NCBI RefSeq assembly: GCF_047324175.1
Contig: NZ_CP178732.1
Span: 4,712,001 to 4,776,000 of the forward strand
Reading direction: 5' to 3'
Source: Acerihabitans sp015654925
Lineage (GTDB): Bacteria; Pseudomonadota; Gammaproteobacteria; Enterobacterales; Enterobacteriaceae
DNA: 64,000 bases
Made by a program: the position numbers and the translations under genes. Below are positions 9,029 to 16,876 of the stretch, piece by piece (position 1 is the stretch's first letter; every line of letters starts with the position of its first letter). A model generated the notes under the pieces. That model did no database searches, was not told the DNA's origin, and saw only the letters and a program-made list of their open reading frames with translations.

Positions 9029-12000
9029 CTACAGCCCGGTTAATAGCTGATGCATTTCCTGCACTGAGATTACCCGTTCGGTGGGGTCGGAACTCAGCGA
9101 CATGGCGGTGGCGAATCCCCCGTTCATGGTGGTGTCGTAATGCACTTTATATTGCAGCGCGCTGCGGCGAATCAGCTTGGAGTCCGCGATGGCCTGCCGG
9201 CCGGCGGTGGTATTGACGATATAGCTGTATTCGCCGTTTTTAATCCGATCCTGGATATGCGGGCGCCCTTCATGCACCTTATTGACCAGCCTCGGGTTGA
9301 TGCCCGCTTCGCCCAACACCACCGCGGTGCCGTGGGTGGCGTCCAGCTCAAACCCCTGCTTGAGTAATTTGACCGCCAGATCCACGACCCGGCCTTTATC
9401 CCCCCGGCGCACCGATAACAGCGCCCGGCCGGATTTCTTCATATTGGACTGGCTGCCCAGCATGGCCTTGGCAAAGGCTTCGGCAAAGGTGCGGCCGACG
9501 CCCATCACTTCACCGGTGGAGCGCATTTCCGGCCCGAGAATCGGGTCCACGCCCTGGAATTTATTAAACGGCAGCACGACTTCCTTCACCGAGTAATAAG
9601 GCGGGATCACCTCTTTGGTAACCCCTTGCGCAGCCAGGGATTGCCCGACCATGACCCTGGCCGCTACTTTCGCCAGGGGCACGCCGGTGGCCTTGGAAAC
9701 AAACGGCACCGTACGCGCGGCGCGCGGGTTGACCTCAATCAGATAGACTTCGTTGGCCTTCACCGCGAACTGCACGTTCATCAGGCCGCGCACCCGCAGT
9801 TCAAACGCCAGCTTTTCCACCTGCCGGCGCATCACATCCTGTATTTCCTGGCTCAGGGTATAGGCCGGCAGCGAACAGGCCGAGTCGCCGGAGTGCACGC
9901 CCGCCTGCTCGATATGTTCCATGATGCCGCCAATCAATACCTGTTCGCCATCGCAAATGGCGTCCACATCCACTTCCACCGCATCGTCCAGGAAGCGGTC
10001 GAGCAGCACCGGCGCGTCGTTGGACACGCTGACCGCGGTCTGGAAGTAGCGCAGCAGGTCCACGTCGTCATTGACGATTTCCATGGCCCGCCCGCCCAGT
10101 ACGTAGGAAGGACGCACCACCAGCGGATAACCGATAGTGGCGGCTTTCTCCACCGCCTGGTCGATGGTGGTCACCGTGGCGTTGGCCGGCTGCTTCAGCC
10201 CCAGGCGCTCTACCGCCTGCTGGAAGCGCTCGCGGTCTTCGGCGCGGTCGATGGAGTCGGGGCTGGTGCCGATAATCGGCACGCCCGCCGCTTCCAGTTC
10301 GCGCGCCAGCTTCAGCGGGGTCTGGCCGCCGTACTGCACGATAACGCCCTTGGGCTGCTCGATACGTACGATTTCCAGCACGTCTTCCAGCGTCACCGGT
10401 TCAAAATAAAGCCGGTCGGAGGTGTCGTAATCGGTGGATACCGTTTCCGGGTTGCAGTTGACCATAATGGTTTCGTACCCGTCTTCCCGCAGCGCCAGCG
10501 AAGCGTGCACGCAGCAGTAGTCGAATTCTATTCCCTGGCCGATACGGTTGGGTCCGCCGCCCAGCACCATGATTTTTTCACGATCCCGGGTCGGGTTGGA
10601 CTCGCACTCATCATCGTAGGTGGAGTACATATACGCGGTGTCGGTGGCGAACTCCGCGGCGCAGGTATCCACCCGCTTATAGACCGGGTGGAGGTTATAC
10701 TCTTCGCGCAGCTTGCGGATTTCCCCTTCCGATACGCCGGCGAGGGTTGCCAGGCGGGCGTCGGCAAAGCCCTTGCGTTTGAGCTGGCGCAAAAAATCCG
10801 CATCCAGGGAGCTCACGCCCCGCTCCGCCACCACATTTTCCAACGTGACCAGCTCTTCGATTTGCACCAGGAACCAGCGATCGATATTGGTCAGATTAAA
10901 CACGCCGTCCACGGAGAGCCCGGCGCGGAACGCATCGGCGATATACCAGATGCGGTCGCAGCCGGCGTCTTTCAGTTCGCGGCGAATCTTGGTCAGCGCT
11001 TCCGGATCGTCCTGGCTGACCTTCGGGTCAAAACCGGTCACGCCCACTTCCAGCCCGCGCAGGGCTTTTTGCAGCGACTCCTGCTGCGTGCGGCCGATGG
11101 CCATCACTTCACCCACGGATTTCATCTGGGTGGTCAGGCGATCGTTGGCGCCGGCGAATTTCTCGAAGTTAAAGCGCGGTATTTTAGTGACCACATAATC
11201 GATGGACGGCTCAAACGATGCCGGCGTACGCCCGCCGGTGATATCGTTCATCAGTTCGTCGAGGGTATAGCCCACCGCCAGCTTGGCGGCCACCTTGGCG
11301 ATGGGGAACCCCGTGGCCTTGGACGCCAGGGCCGAAGAACGGGACACCCGCGGATTCATTTCAATGATGATCAGCCGGCCGTTTTTCGGGTTAACCGAAA
11401 ATTGCACATTGGAGCCGCCGGTTTCCACGCCGATTTCACGCAGCACCGCCATCGAGGCGTTACGCATGATTTGATATTCTTTGTCGGTCAGGGTTTGCGC
11501 CGGCGCCACGGTAATGGAGTCGCCGGTATGGATACCCATGGCATCGATATTTTCAATGGAGCAAACGATGATGCAGTTATCGTTTTTATCGCGCACCACC
11601 TCCATTTCATACTCTTTCCAACCGATCAGCGACTCATCGATCAGCAGCTCGGTGGTGGGGGAAAGATCGAGGCCGCGCTCGCAGATCTCTTCGAATTCTT
11701 CCCGATTATAGGCAATGCCGCCGCCCGAGCCGCCCATGGTAAACGACGGGCGGATAATGCAGGGGAACCCCACGTCCGCCGCCACGGCCAGCGCTTCTTC
11801 CATATTATGGGCAAAGCCGGAGCGGGCGGTCTCCAGACCGATTTTTTTCATCGCCTTGTCAAAACGCTGCCGGTCTTCCGCTTTGTCGATCGCATCGGCG
11901 GTGGCGCCGATCATGGTGACGCCGAATTCGGCCAGCACCCCTTCGCGCTCCAGTTCCAGCGCGCAGTTCAGCGCCGTCTGCCCGCCCATGGTGGGCAGGA

Positions 12001-12256
12001 TGGCGTCGGGCCGCTCTTTTTCGATGATTTTGCGCACCACTTCCCAATGGATGGGTTCGATATAAGTGGCGTCAGCCATATCCGGATCGGTCATGATGGT
12101 GGCGGGGTTGGAGTTTACCAGCACCACCCGGTAACCCTCCTCGCGCAGGGCCTTGCACGCCTGCGCGCCGGAGTAATCGAATTCACAGGCCTGACCGATG
12201 ACGATCGGACCGGCGCCCAGGATCAGGATACTGCTTATATCTGTACGTTTTGGCAT
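9029..12256 (-). CDS. carB: Carbamoyl-phosphate synthase large chain
   Basis: CarB makes carbamoyl phosphate from bicarbonate, two ATP and ammonia supplied by CarA, feeding both arginine and pyrimidine synthesis. The 1075 aa (E. coli 1073) show the duplicated ATP-grasp architecture: first synthetase half beginning SSILILGAGPIVIGQACEFDYSG, oligomerisation region (about 403-553), second half beginning KIMVLGGGPNRIGQGIEFDYCC, and a C-terminal allosteric MGS-like domain from about residue 937. It follows carA by 14 bp in the same operon. A long open frame on the opposite strand is a coding shadow. Confidence 0.98.
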   Translation of the reverse strand: MPKRTDISSILILGAGPIVIGQACEFDYSGAQACKALREEGYRVVLVNSNPATIMTDPDMADATYIEPIHWEVVRKIIEKERPDAILPTMGGQTALNCALELEREGVLAEFGVTMIGATADAIDKAEDRQRFDKAMKKIGLETARSGFAHNMEEALAVAADVGFPCIIRPSFTMGGSGGGIAYNREEFEEICERGLDLSPTTELLIDESLIGWKEYEMEVVRDKNDNCIIVCSIENIDAMGIHTGDSITVAPAQTLTDKEYQIMRNASMAVLREIGVETGGSNVQFSVNPKNGRLIIIEMNPRVSRSSALASKATGFPIAKVAAKLAVGYTLDELMNDITGGRTPASFEPSIDYVVTKIPRFNFEKFAGANDRLTTQMKSVGEVMAIGRTQQESLQKALRGLEVGVTGFDPKVSQDDPEALTKIRRELKDAGCDRIWYIADAFRAGLSVDGVFNLTNIDRWFLVQIEELVTLENVVAERGVSSLDADFLRQLKRKGFADARLATLAGVSEGEIRKLREEYNLHPVYKRVDTCAAEFATDTAYMYSTYDDECESNPTRDREKIMVLGGGPNRIGQGIEFDYCCVHASLALREDGYETIMVNCNPETVSTDYDTSDRLYFEPVTLEDVLEIVRIEQPKGVIVQYGGQTPLKLARELEAAGVPIIGTSPDSIDRAEDRERFQQAVERLGLKQPANATVTTIDQAVEKAATIGYPLVVRPSYVLGGRAMEIVNDDVDLLRYFQTAVSVSNDAPVLLDRFLDDAVEVDVDAICDGEQVLIGGIMEHIEQAGVHSGDSACSLPAYTLSQEIQDVMRRQVEKLAFELRVRGLMNVQFAVKANEVYLIEVNPRAARTVPFVSKATGVPLAKVAARVMVGQSLAAQGVTKEVIPPYYSVKEVVLPFNKFQGVDPILGPEMRSTGEVMGVGRTFAEAFAKAMLGSQSNMKKSGRALLSVRRGDKGRVVDLAVKLLKQGFELDATHGTAVVLGEAGINPRLVNKVHEGRPHIQDRIKNGEYSYIVNTTAGRQAIADSKLIRRSALQYKVHYDTTMNGGFATAMSLSSDPTERVISVQEMHQLLTGL

Positions 12257-12270
12257 TGCTTTGCTCCTGA

Positions 12271-13419
12271 TTATTTGGCCTGAGAACGATAAGTCTGGAT
12301 CAACTCGATAAAATGGTCGAACAGCGGTCCGGCATCATGGGGGCCGGGACTGGCTTCAGGATGGCCCTGGAAACAGAACGCCGGTTTGTCGGTACGGTGC
12401 AGGCCTTGCAGCGTGCCGTCAAACAATGAGGTGTGCGTTACGCGCAAATTGGCGGGCAGCGTGGTTTCGTCCACCGCGAAGCCATGGTTCTGGGCGGTAA
12501 TCATCACCCGGCCGGCATCCAGATCTTTTACCGGATGGTTGCCGCCGTGGTGGCCGAATTTCATTTTGATGGTTTTGGCCCCGCTGGCCAGGGCCAGCAG
12601 TTGGTGCCCCAGGCAAATGCCGAATATCGGCGTTTCGGTTTGCAAAAAGGATTGAATGGCGGCGATGGCATAATCGCACGGTTCCGGGTCGCCGGGGCCG
12701 TTTGCCAGGAAGATGCCGTCGGGGTCCATGGCCAATACCACGTCGGCGGGCGTCTGCGCCGGCACGACCGTCAGCCGGCAGCCGCGATCCACCAGCATGC
12801 GCATGATGTTGCGTTTGATGCCGAAATCGTAGGCCACCACGTGATAGGGCAGCGTGTGCGCGGCCGCCGGGACGGGCAGGCCCGCGCCCAGCTGCCAGCT
12901 GCCCTGGGTCCAGCCGTATTGCTCGGCGGTGCTGACTTCCTTGGCCAGGTCCATGCCCTTAAGGCCGGGGAATTCGCGCGCTTTTTGCAGGGCCAGCGCG
13001 GCATCCGGCGCGTCGCCGGCGATGATGCAGCCGTTTTGCGCGCCTTTTTCCCGCAGCAGGCGGGTCAGCTTGCGGGTATCGATATCGGCGATGCCGACGA
13101 CGTTATTGTGTTTGAGATAGTCGGACAACGTCCCGGTGCTGCGAAAGTTGCTGGCGATAAGGGGTAAATCGCGAATGACCAGCCCCTGGGCCTGGATGCG
13201 GGATGATTCTGCGTCTGCTTCGTTGGTGCCGACATTGCCGATATGGGGATAAGTGAGAGTGACGATTTGGCGGGAATAGGAGGGATCGGTGAGGATTTCT
13301 TGATAACCGGTCATCGATGTATTGAAGACCACTTCCCCCACTGCCGTTCCCTCCGCCCCGATGGCCCGACCGTGGAATTGGGTTCCGTCTTCCAGAACCA
13401 ATAGCGCTGACTTTATCAA
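12271..13419 (-). CDS. carA: Carbamoyl-phosphate synthase small chain (glutaminase)
   Basis: CarA hydrolyses glutamine and channels ammonia to CarB. The class I glutamine amidotransferase triad is visible: the nucleophile in FGICLGHQLLAL (about Cys269) and His/Glu in FQGHPEASPG. I place the start at the TTG at 13419 (IKSALLVLEDGTQFHGRA), because GGAGG lies six bases upstream and the product is then 382 aa, the E. coli length; E. coli carA also uses TTG. An in-frame ATG at 13446 would add nine residues, but it lies inside an ARG box. Confidence 0.96.
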   Translation of the reverse strand: MIKSALLVLEDGTQFHGRAIGAEGTAVGEVVFNTSMTGYQEILTDPSYSRQIVTLTYPHIGNVGTNEADAESSRIQAQGLVIRDLPLIASNFRSTGTLSDYLKHNNVVGIADIDTRKLTRLLREKGAQNGCIIAGDAPDAALALQKAREFPGLKGMDLAKEVSTAEQYGWTQGSWQLGAGLPVPAAAHTLPYHVVAYDFGIKRNIMRMLVDRGCRLTVVPAQTPADVVLAMDPDGIFLANGPGDPEPCDYAIAAIQSFLQTETPIFGICLGHQLLALASGAKTIKMKFGHHGGNHPVKDLDAGRVMITAQNHGFAVDETTLPANLRVTHTSLFDGTLQGLHRTDKPAFCFQGHPEASPGPHDAGPLFDHFIELIQTYRSQAK

Positions 13420-13429
13420 AACACCCTCC

Positions 13430-13467
13430 AAGGAATATTCAGTCATTGTATTTGCATATTAATTCAG
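13430..13467 (-). promoter_or_regulatory. Pair of ARG boxes (ArgR operator) overlapping carAB P2
   Basis: Read on the minus strand, CTGAATTAATATGCAAAT (13450-13467) and GACTGAATATTCCTT (13430-13444) match the ArgR consensus TGAAT-N4-ATTCA in tandem, with the usual short spacing. They sit between the P2 promoter and the TTG start of carA. The same arrangement mediates arginine repression of carAB in E. coli. Confidence 0.82.
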
Positions 13468-13486
13468 ATTTAGCGATCTTAATCAA
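13458..13486 (-). promoter_or_regulatory. carAB downstream promoter P2
   Basis: On the minus strand, TTGATT (13481-13486) and ATTAAT (13458-13463) are separated by exactly 17 bp. The -10 lies inside the first ARG box, so ArgR binding would block RNA polymerase. Confidence 0.65.
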
Positions 13487-13529
13487 TGCAAAAAACACCT
13501 TCAAGGTAGATTTTCGGCAAATTGGGCGC

Positions 13530-13558
13530 ATTTTAATGATGAGGCGGCCGCTTGTCCA
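13530..13558 (-). promoter_or_regulatory. carAB upstream promoter P1 candidate
   Basis: On the minus strand, TGGACA (13553-13558, 5/6 to consensus) and TAAAAT (13530-13535, 5/6) are 17 bp apart. In E. coli an upstream promoter P1 answers to pyrimidines and purines through PepA, PyrH, IHF and PurR. I cannot confirm those sites here. The remaining bases up to dapB (13559-13886) are AT-rich and show no credible gene. Confidence 0.6.
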
Positions 13559-13886
13559 CCCCAGGGTGATATTTTTTGCCAAATAATAGCATTTAAGCCA
13601 TTTTCCCGCGATGAGGGCCGCAAAAGGCGGTAATTTATGGCCCGGGTAATCGGTTGCCTGGTAGGATTATTGTTAAAAATGAAAAACGGAGTGTCCAAAA
13701 CCACCATGACCGGAATAAAGAGCCATATTGATGCCGTTTGGATGAGAAAATGGCCATTTATCATCGTCTGGAAAAACTATTCCATCAAAACGCTTATTTT
13801 ACCAAAAAAACGCAGGGGCAATAAAATAATTACCCCCCAATCAAAACGTTAAGATTGAAATTACCACATCACGATGGTTCGGTACT

Positions 13887-14708
13887 TTATAAATTTGCTA
13901 AACCCAGCACATTTCCCATATCAAAAAGCCCTGATTCACGGCCTTTAAGCCAAACCGCCGCCCGAACCGCGCCGTTGGCAAATGTCATGCGGCTTGACGC
14001 TTTATGGGAAATCTCTACCCGCTCGCCGACATCCGCGAACATGGCGGTATGTTCGCCTACGATATCCCCGGCTCGCACGGAGGCGAAGCCGATGGTATGG
14101 GGCTTGCGTTCGCCGGTATGGCCTTCGCGGCTATAGACGGCGCAATCTTTCAGGTCGCGTCCCAACGCCCCGGCGATAGCCTCGCCCATGGCCAGGGCCG
14201 TTCCCGAAGGCGCATCTACTTTATGCCGGTGATGGGCTTCGATAATTTCGATGTCGCAATAGTCGCCCATCACCTCGGCCGTCTTTTCCAGCAGCCTAAG
14301 CATTACATTGACGCCAACGCTGAAATTAGCGGCGAAAACAATGCCTATGAGCTGGGCAGCCTGTTGAATCCTGGCTTTTTGCGCCTCATCAAAGCCGGTA
14401 GTGCCGATAATCATTCCCTTGCCCAGTTCCTGGCAAAAAGCCAGATGCGCCAGGGTGCCTTCCGGACGGGTGAAATCGATGAAGATATCAAAATCGTCTT
14501 TTATGGCTTCCAGGCTGTCGCTGACCAGGATACCGGTGGTCCCGATGCCGGCCAGCTCACCGGCATCCGCGCCGATAAGGCTTGAACCGGCGCGTTCCAG
14601 CGCCGCGCCCAGACAGGCCTGCCCCGACTGCTGCACCGCCTGGATTAATTGACGGCCCATGCGGCCCCCCGCGCCGGCGATGGCGATGCGGATTGGTGTT
14701 ATGCTCAT
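13887..14708 (-). CDS. dapB: 4-hydroxy-tetrahydrodipicolinate reductase
   Basis: DapB carries out the NAD(P)H-dependent reduction in lysine and diaminopimelate synthesis. The 273 aa equal the E. coli length. The dinucleotide-binding loop IAGAGGRMGRQ (10-20) is at the N terminus. The catalytic block EAHHRHKVDAPSGTA holds His159 and Lys163. A TATAAT-like -10 lies on the minus strand at 14797-14802, about 90 bp upstream, and an ARG-box-like palindrome is further up at 14869-14886. Gene order dapB-carA-carB is as in E. coli. Confidence 0.97.
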   Translation of the reverse strand: MSITPIRIAIAGAGGRMGRQLIQAVQQSGQACLGAALERAGSSLIGADAGELAGIGTTGILVSDSLEAIKDDFDIFIDFTRPEGTLAHLAFCQELGKGMIIGTTGFDEAQKARIQQAAQLIGIVFAANFSVGVNVMLRLLEKTAEVMGDYCDIEIIEAHHRHKVDAPSGTALAMGEAIAGALGRDLKDCAVYSREGHTGERKPHTIGFASVRAGDIVGEHTAMFADVGERVEISHKASSRMTFANGAVRAAVWLKGRESGLFDMGNVLGLANL

Positions 14709-14868
14709 ACATACTCTCTGATAGTTGGTCTGATAAACTCAGTTCAGGGTAACCGCCGCCCCGGATTGCCGCCAGCAGATTTGCCCGGAAATTAGAATTA
14801 TAGGGCGCAGGCGGGTTGATATCAGTAACGGCAATTTACCCGGCGCGGCTGATTGACCCGGCAGGGAA

Positions 14869-14886
14869 AATGAATGTTTATTCATC
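14869..14886. promoter_or_regulatory. Single ARG-box-like palindrome between dapB and the SMP-30 gene
   Basis: AATGAATGTTTATTCATC contains TGAAT-N4-ATTCA, a perfect ArgR half-box pair, in the intergenic region shared by dapB (minus) and the lactonase-like gene (plus). A second box at the usual 21-bp centre distance was not seen, so ArgR binding is uncertain. Confidence 0.4.
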
Positions 14887-14974
14887 TGCATGCATTTAAC
14901 TTTCGGCGCTAACCGTCCATGCGGACAGGCTATACTCAAACCCTACAGCCGATAATCGCGTCAGCGGAGTCAGG

Positions 14975-15853
14975 ATGAATCATTTTTTTACTTCCCCGGT
15001 CCACGCCATAGGGGATTACCGCGCGGCCCTGGGGGAAACGCCGGTCTGGTGCAGCCGCAGCCAATCGCTGCTGTGGGTTGATATCCTGCGGCATCGCCTG
15101 TTGCGTTACTGGCCCGGTCGGCGGCATATCGAGCAGCGCCGGTTGGATTGCCTGTTCAGCGGGGTACTGCTGACCGAACGGGAGGAACTGTTTCTGGTGG
15201 TGGCGCAGCAAGGCATCCAGCTTTATCAGTATGGCGGGGATAGCGCCGCCCTTGAGAGGGTGTGCCCCTACCCCGCCGACGCCGCCGGAACCCGACCCAA
15301 CGAGACCGCCATCGCCCCCGACGGGTCGCTGTGGTTCAGCACCATGGACCTGGCGGAACAGCGCCCTATCGGCGGCTGGTATCGTTATGCCGCCGGCGAC
15401 GCCGGGCCGCGCAAAATGATGGGCAATGCGACCATTCCCAATACCCTGGCATGGTATGGCGATACCGTATGGTTTGCCGACAGCGCAGAAAAAAGGTTTT
15501 ATGCCAGCGACGCCGCCGCCATAAACCCCCATCGCCTGCGGGTGTTCGACGCCGATGGCCTGACGCCCGACGGCTCGGCGTTGACCTCGGCCGGGGAGCT
15601 CATTAATGCGCGCTTCGGTCACGCCTGCGCGAGCCGCTACGCTATCGGCGATGGTGGTCTCACCTTGCTCGAAAATTTACCGTTGCCGGTGCGCCAGCCC
15701 AGCTGCTGCGCCTTCGGCGGTCCAGCACGCAATGAACTATTCATCACCAGCGCCAGCAAAAACCTCGATTCGCCCGGTGAAATCGACGGCGCCTTGCTGC
15801 ATGTGGAAACCCGCGCCACCGGCGCGCCGGAGCACCGGTTCAGGCTGGAATAA
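14975..15853 (+). CDS. SMP-30/gluconolactonase/LRE-family protein
   Basis: The 292-aa protein belongs to the six-bladed beta-propeller SMP-30 family, which hydrolyses aldonolactones using one divalent metal. The putative metal ligands are in their usual places: Glu21 in LGETPVW, Asn156 in IPNTLAW and Asp199 in TPDGSAL. RPNET (about 107-111) matches the substrate-facing region. There is no signal peptide, so it is probably cytoplasmic. The ATG at 14975 has GGAG five bases upstream. It stands where E. coli has rihC, between dapB and ispH, together with the toxin-antitoxin-like pair, so the segment looks acquired. The sugar lactone is not predictable. Confidence 0.85.
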   Translation: MNHFFTSPVHAIGDYRAALGETPVWCSRSQSLLWVDILRHRLLRYWPGRRHIEQRRLDCLFSGVLLTEREELFLVVAQQGIQLYQYGGDSAALERVCPYPADAAGTRPNETAIAPDGSLWFSTMDLAEQRPIGGWYRYAAGDAGPRKMMGNATIPNTLAWYGDTVWFADSAEKRFYASDAAAINPHRLRVFDADGLTPDGSALTSAGELINARFGHACASRYAIGDGGLTLLENLPLPVRQPSCCAFGGPARNELFITSASKNLDSPGEIDGALLHVETRATGAPEHRFRLE

Positions 15854-15921
15854 TCCAGCCCGGGGGAATAACCGGCACGACTTCGCCGGGCGTCCGCCAC
15901 AGCGCGGTACTGTAAAAGAGG

Positions 15922-15950
15922 TTGCTTTTTTCGGAGAGACCTATCAAAAT
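15922..15950 (+). promoter_or_regulatory. Candidate promoter of the toxin-antitoxin-like pair
   Basis: TTGCTT (15922-15927), a 17-bp spacer and CAAAAT (15945-15950). The -10 lies inside the left arm of the palindrome at 15939-15972, so a protein bound there would block transcription. Confidence 0.4.
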
Positions 15951-15972
15951 GACAGCTGTCAAATTGATAGGT
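15939..15972. promoter_or_regulatory. 34-bp near-perfect palindrome, candidate operator
   Basis: Outer arms ACCTATCAA (15939-15947) and TTGATAGGT (15964-15972) enclose a perfect 12-bp core TGACAGCTGTCA (15950-15961). Only the two AA/AA positions between arms and core fail to pair. The right arm supplies the AGGT ribosome site of the toxin gene. Such placement is typical of autoregulated type II toxin-antitoxin operons. Confidence 0.75.
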
Positions 15973-15978
15973 GATAAA

Positions 15979-16320
15979 ATGGACTTTAAAACACCTTTGA
16001 CGGTTAAGGAGTTTCCCCTTAGCCAAGGTTCCGCCCGGAAAATCATCAATAACCTGGCAAGCAACCATACGGGACGGATACTGCTTAGCGCGCATGCGAA
16101 ACAACGCATGCTTGAACGGCGAGTCACACTCAGGCAAATCTTAAACGTGCTGGGCCATGTCAGAAGCAGGTTTACCGAGCTCCCGCATCGAACCCCCGCC
16201 GGGGACTGGAAGTGCAATTTGCAGGGCATGGCGGCCGGGGAGTTGATTGAAGTCGTGGTGGTGCTTAAGCGGTTTGAAACAGATCCATCGGCGTTTGTGA
16301 TTACGGTAATGGTTAATTAA
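15979..16320 (+). CDS. DUF4258-like putative toxin of a type II toxin-antitoxin pair
   Basis: The 113-aa basic protein carries the DUF4258-type core SAHAKQRMLERRVTLRQIL (about 37-55), with the His/Arg/Glu/Arg pattern seen in small putative ribonuclease toxins, followed by GDWKCNLQG and a C-terminal beta strand FVITVMVN. I start it at the ATG at 15979, six bases after AGGT; an in-frame ATG at 15949 lies inside the palindrome and would add ten residues. An Xre-type regulator follows 13 bp downstream, giving toxin-then-antitoxin order as in higBA and mqsRA. Toxicity is inferred, not shown. Confidence 0.72.
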   Translation: MDFKTPLTVKEFPLSQGSARKIINNLASNHTGRILLSAHAKQRMLERRVTLRQILNVLGHVRSRFTELPHRTPAGDWKCNLQGMAAGELIEVVVVLKRFETDPSAFVITVMVN

Positions 16321-16333
16321 CGAGGTGCAAATC

Positions 16334-16777
16334 ATGTATCACTATACGGAAAGTGGCTTGACCACGGTCTGGCTGACCAACGGCTATAACAGCCAAATCC
16401 TCGAAGGCGAAACCTATACCAGCATCGAAGACGCCGGCGGCCTGCATCATCTTATCGCCAAGACCCTGGTCAACCGCCGCAGCCCGCTCGATGCCGAAGA
16501 AATCCGCTTCCTGCGCATCGAAATGAACATGTCGCAAAAAGCGCTGGCCGAATTGATGGGCGTTGACGTACAAACCCTGGCCCGCTGGGAAAAAGGCCAA
16601 AGCAGCCTCCCGCGAACCGCCGATGTGGCGCTGCGGGCGCTGTACACCGAGTCCTGCGATGAAGAAAGCCATATCGGCCTTCTCATGCGCATGCTCGCCG
16701 ACGCGGAAATTAATCAATCAATGGAAAAATTGGTTTTCGAAGAGCGGGATCGTACCTGGCAGCAAATCGCGGGGTAA
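16334..16777 (+). CDS. Xre/MqsA-like HTH putative antitoxin
   Basis: The 147-aa protein begins with a short domain MYHYTESGLTTVWLTNGY, typical of antitoxins paired with DUF4258 proteins. An Xre-type helix-turn-helix follows: MSQKALAELMGVDVQTLARWEKG (about 66-88). There are no zinc-binding CxxC pairs, so it is not a full MqsA. The ATG at 16334 is chosen over a GTG at 16325 because GAGGTG (16322-16327) is then correctly spaced. It probably neutralises the upstream protein and binds the palindrome at 15939-15972. The C-terminal 35 residues are acidic and helical. Confidence 0.75.
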   Translation: MYHYTESGLTTVWLTNGYNSQILEGETYTSIEDAGGLHHLIAKTLVNRRSPLDAEEIRFLRIEMNMSQKALAELMGVDVQTLARWEKGQSSLPRTADVALRALYTESCDEESHIGLLMRMLADAEINQSMEKLVFEERDRTWQQIAG

Positions 16778-16876
16778 CCCTACTCTATACGCCCCCAAGC
16801 CCCATGCGTATCACCGGCAAGAAAACCTATTTGATAATGGACGGAGTAAAACACCGCGCCGCAGGCGAACCCGCGC

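Noticed and set aside
9626..12283. 885-aa open frame on the plus strand
   Set aside because: It lies wholly antisense to carB and its product is rich in His, Arg and Gly with no family resemblance; it is a shadow of the GC-rich codon pattern of carB.
13637..13852. 71-aa plus-strand frame between carA and dapB
   Set aside because: No ribosome site, no family, and it lies in a conserved regulatory region of carAB.
15939..15972. Palindrome as an intrinsic terminator or insertion-sequence end
   Set aside because: No T-run, no transposase nearby and no direct repeat; its position over a ribosome site fits an operator better.
16334..16777. Full MqsA antitoxin
   Set aside because: The N-terminal zinc-binding CxxC pairs of MqsA are absent, so only the helix-turn-helix part is comparable.
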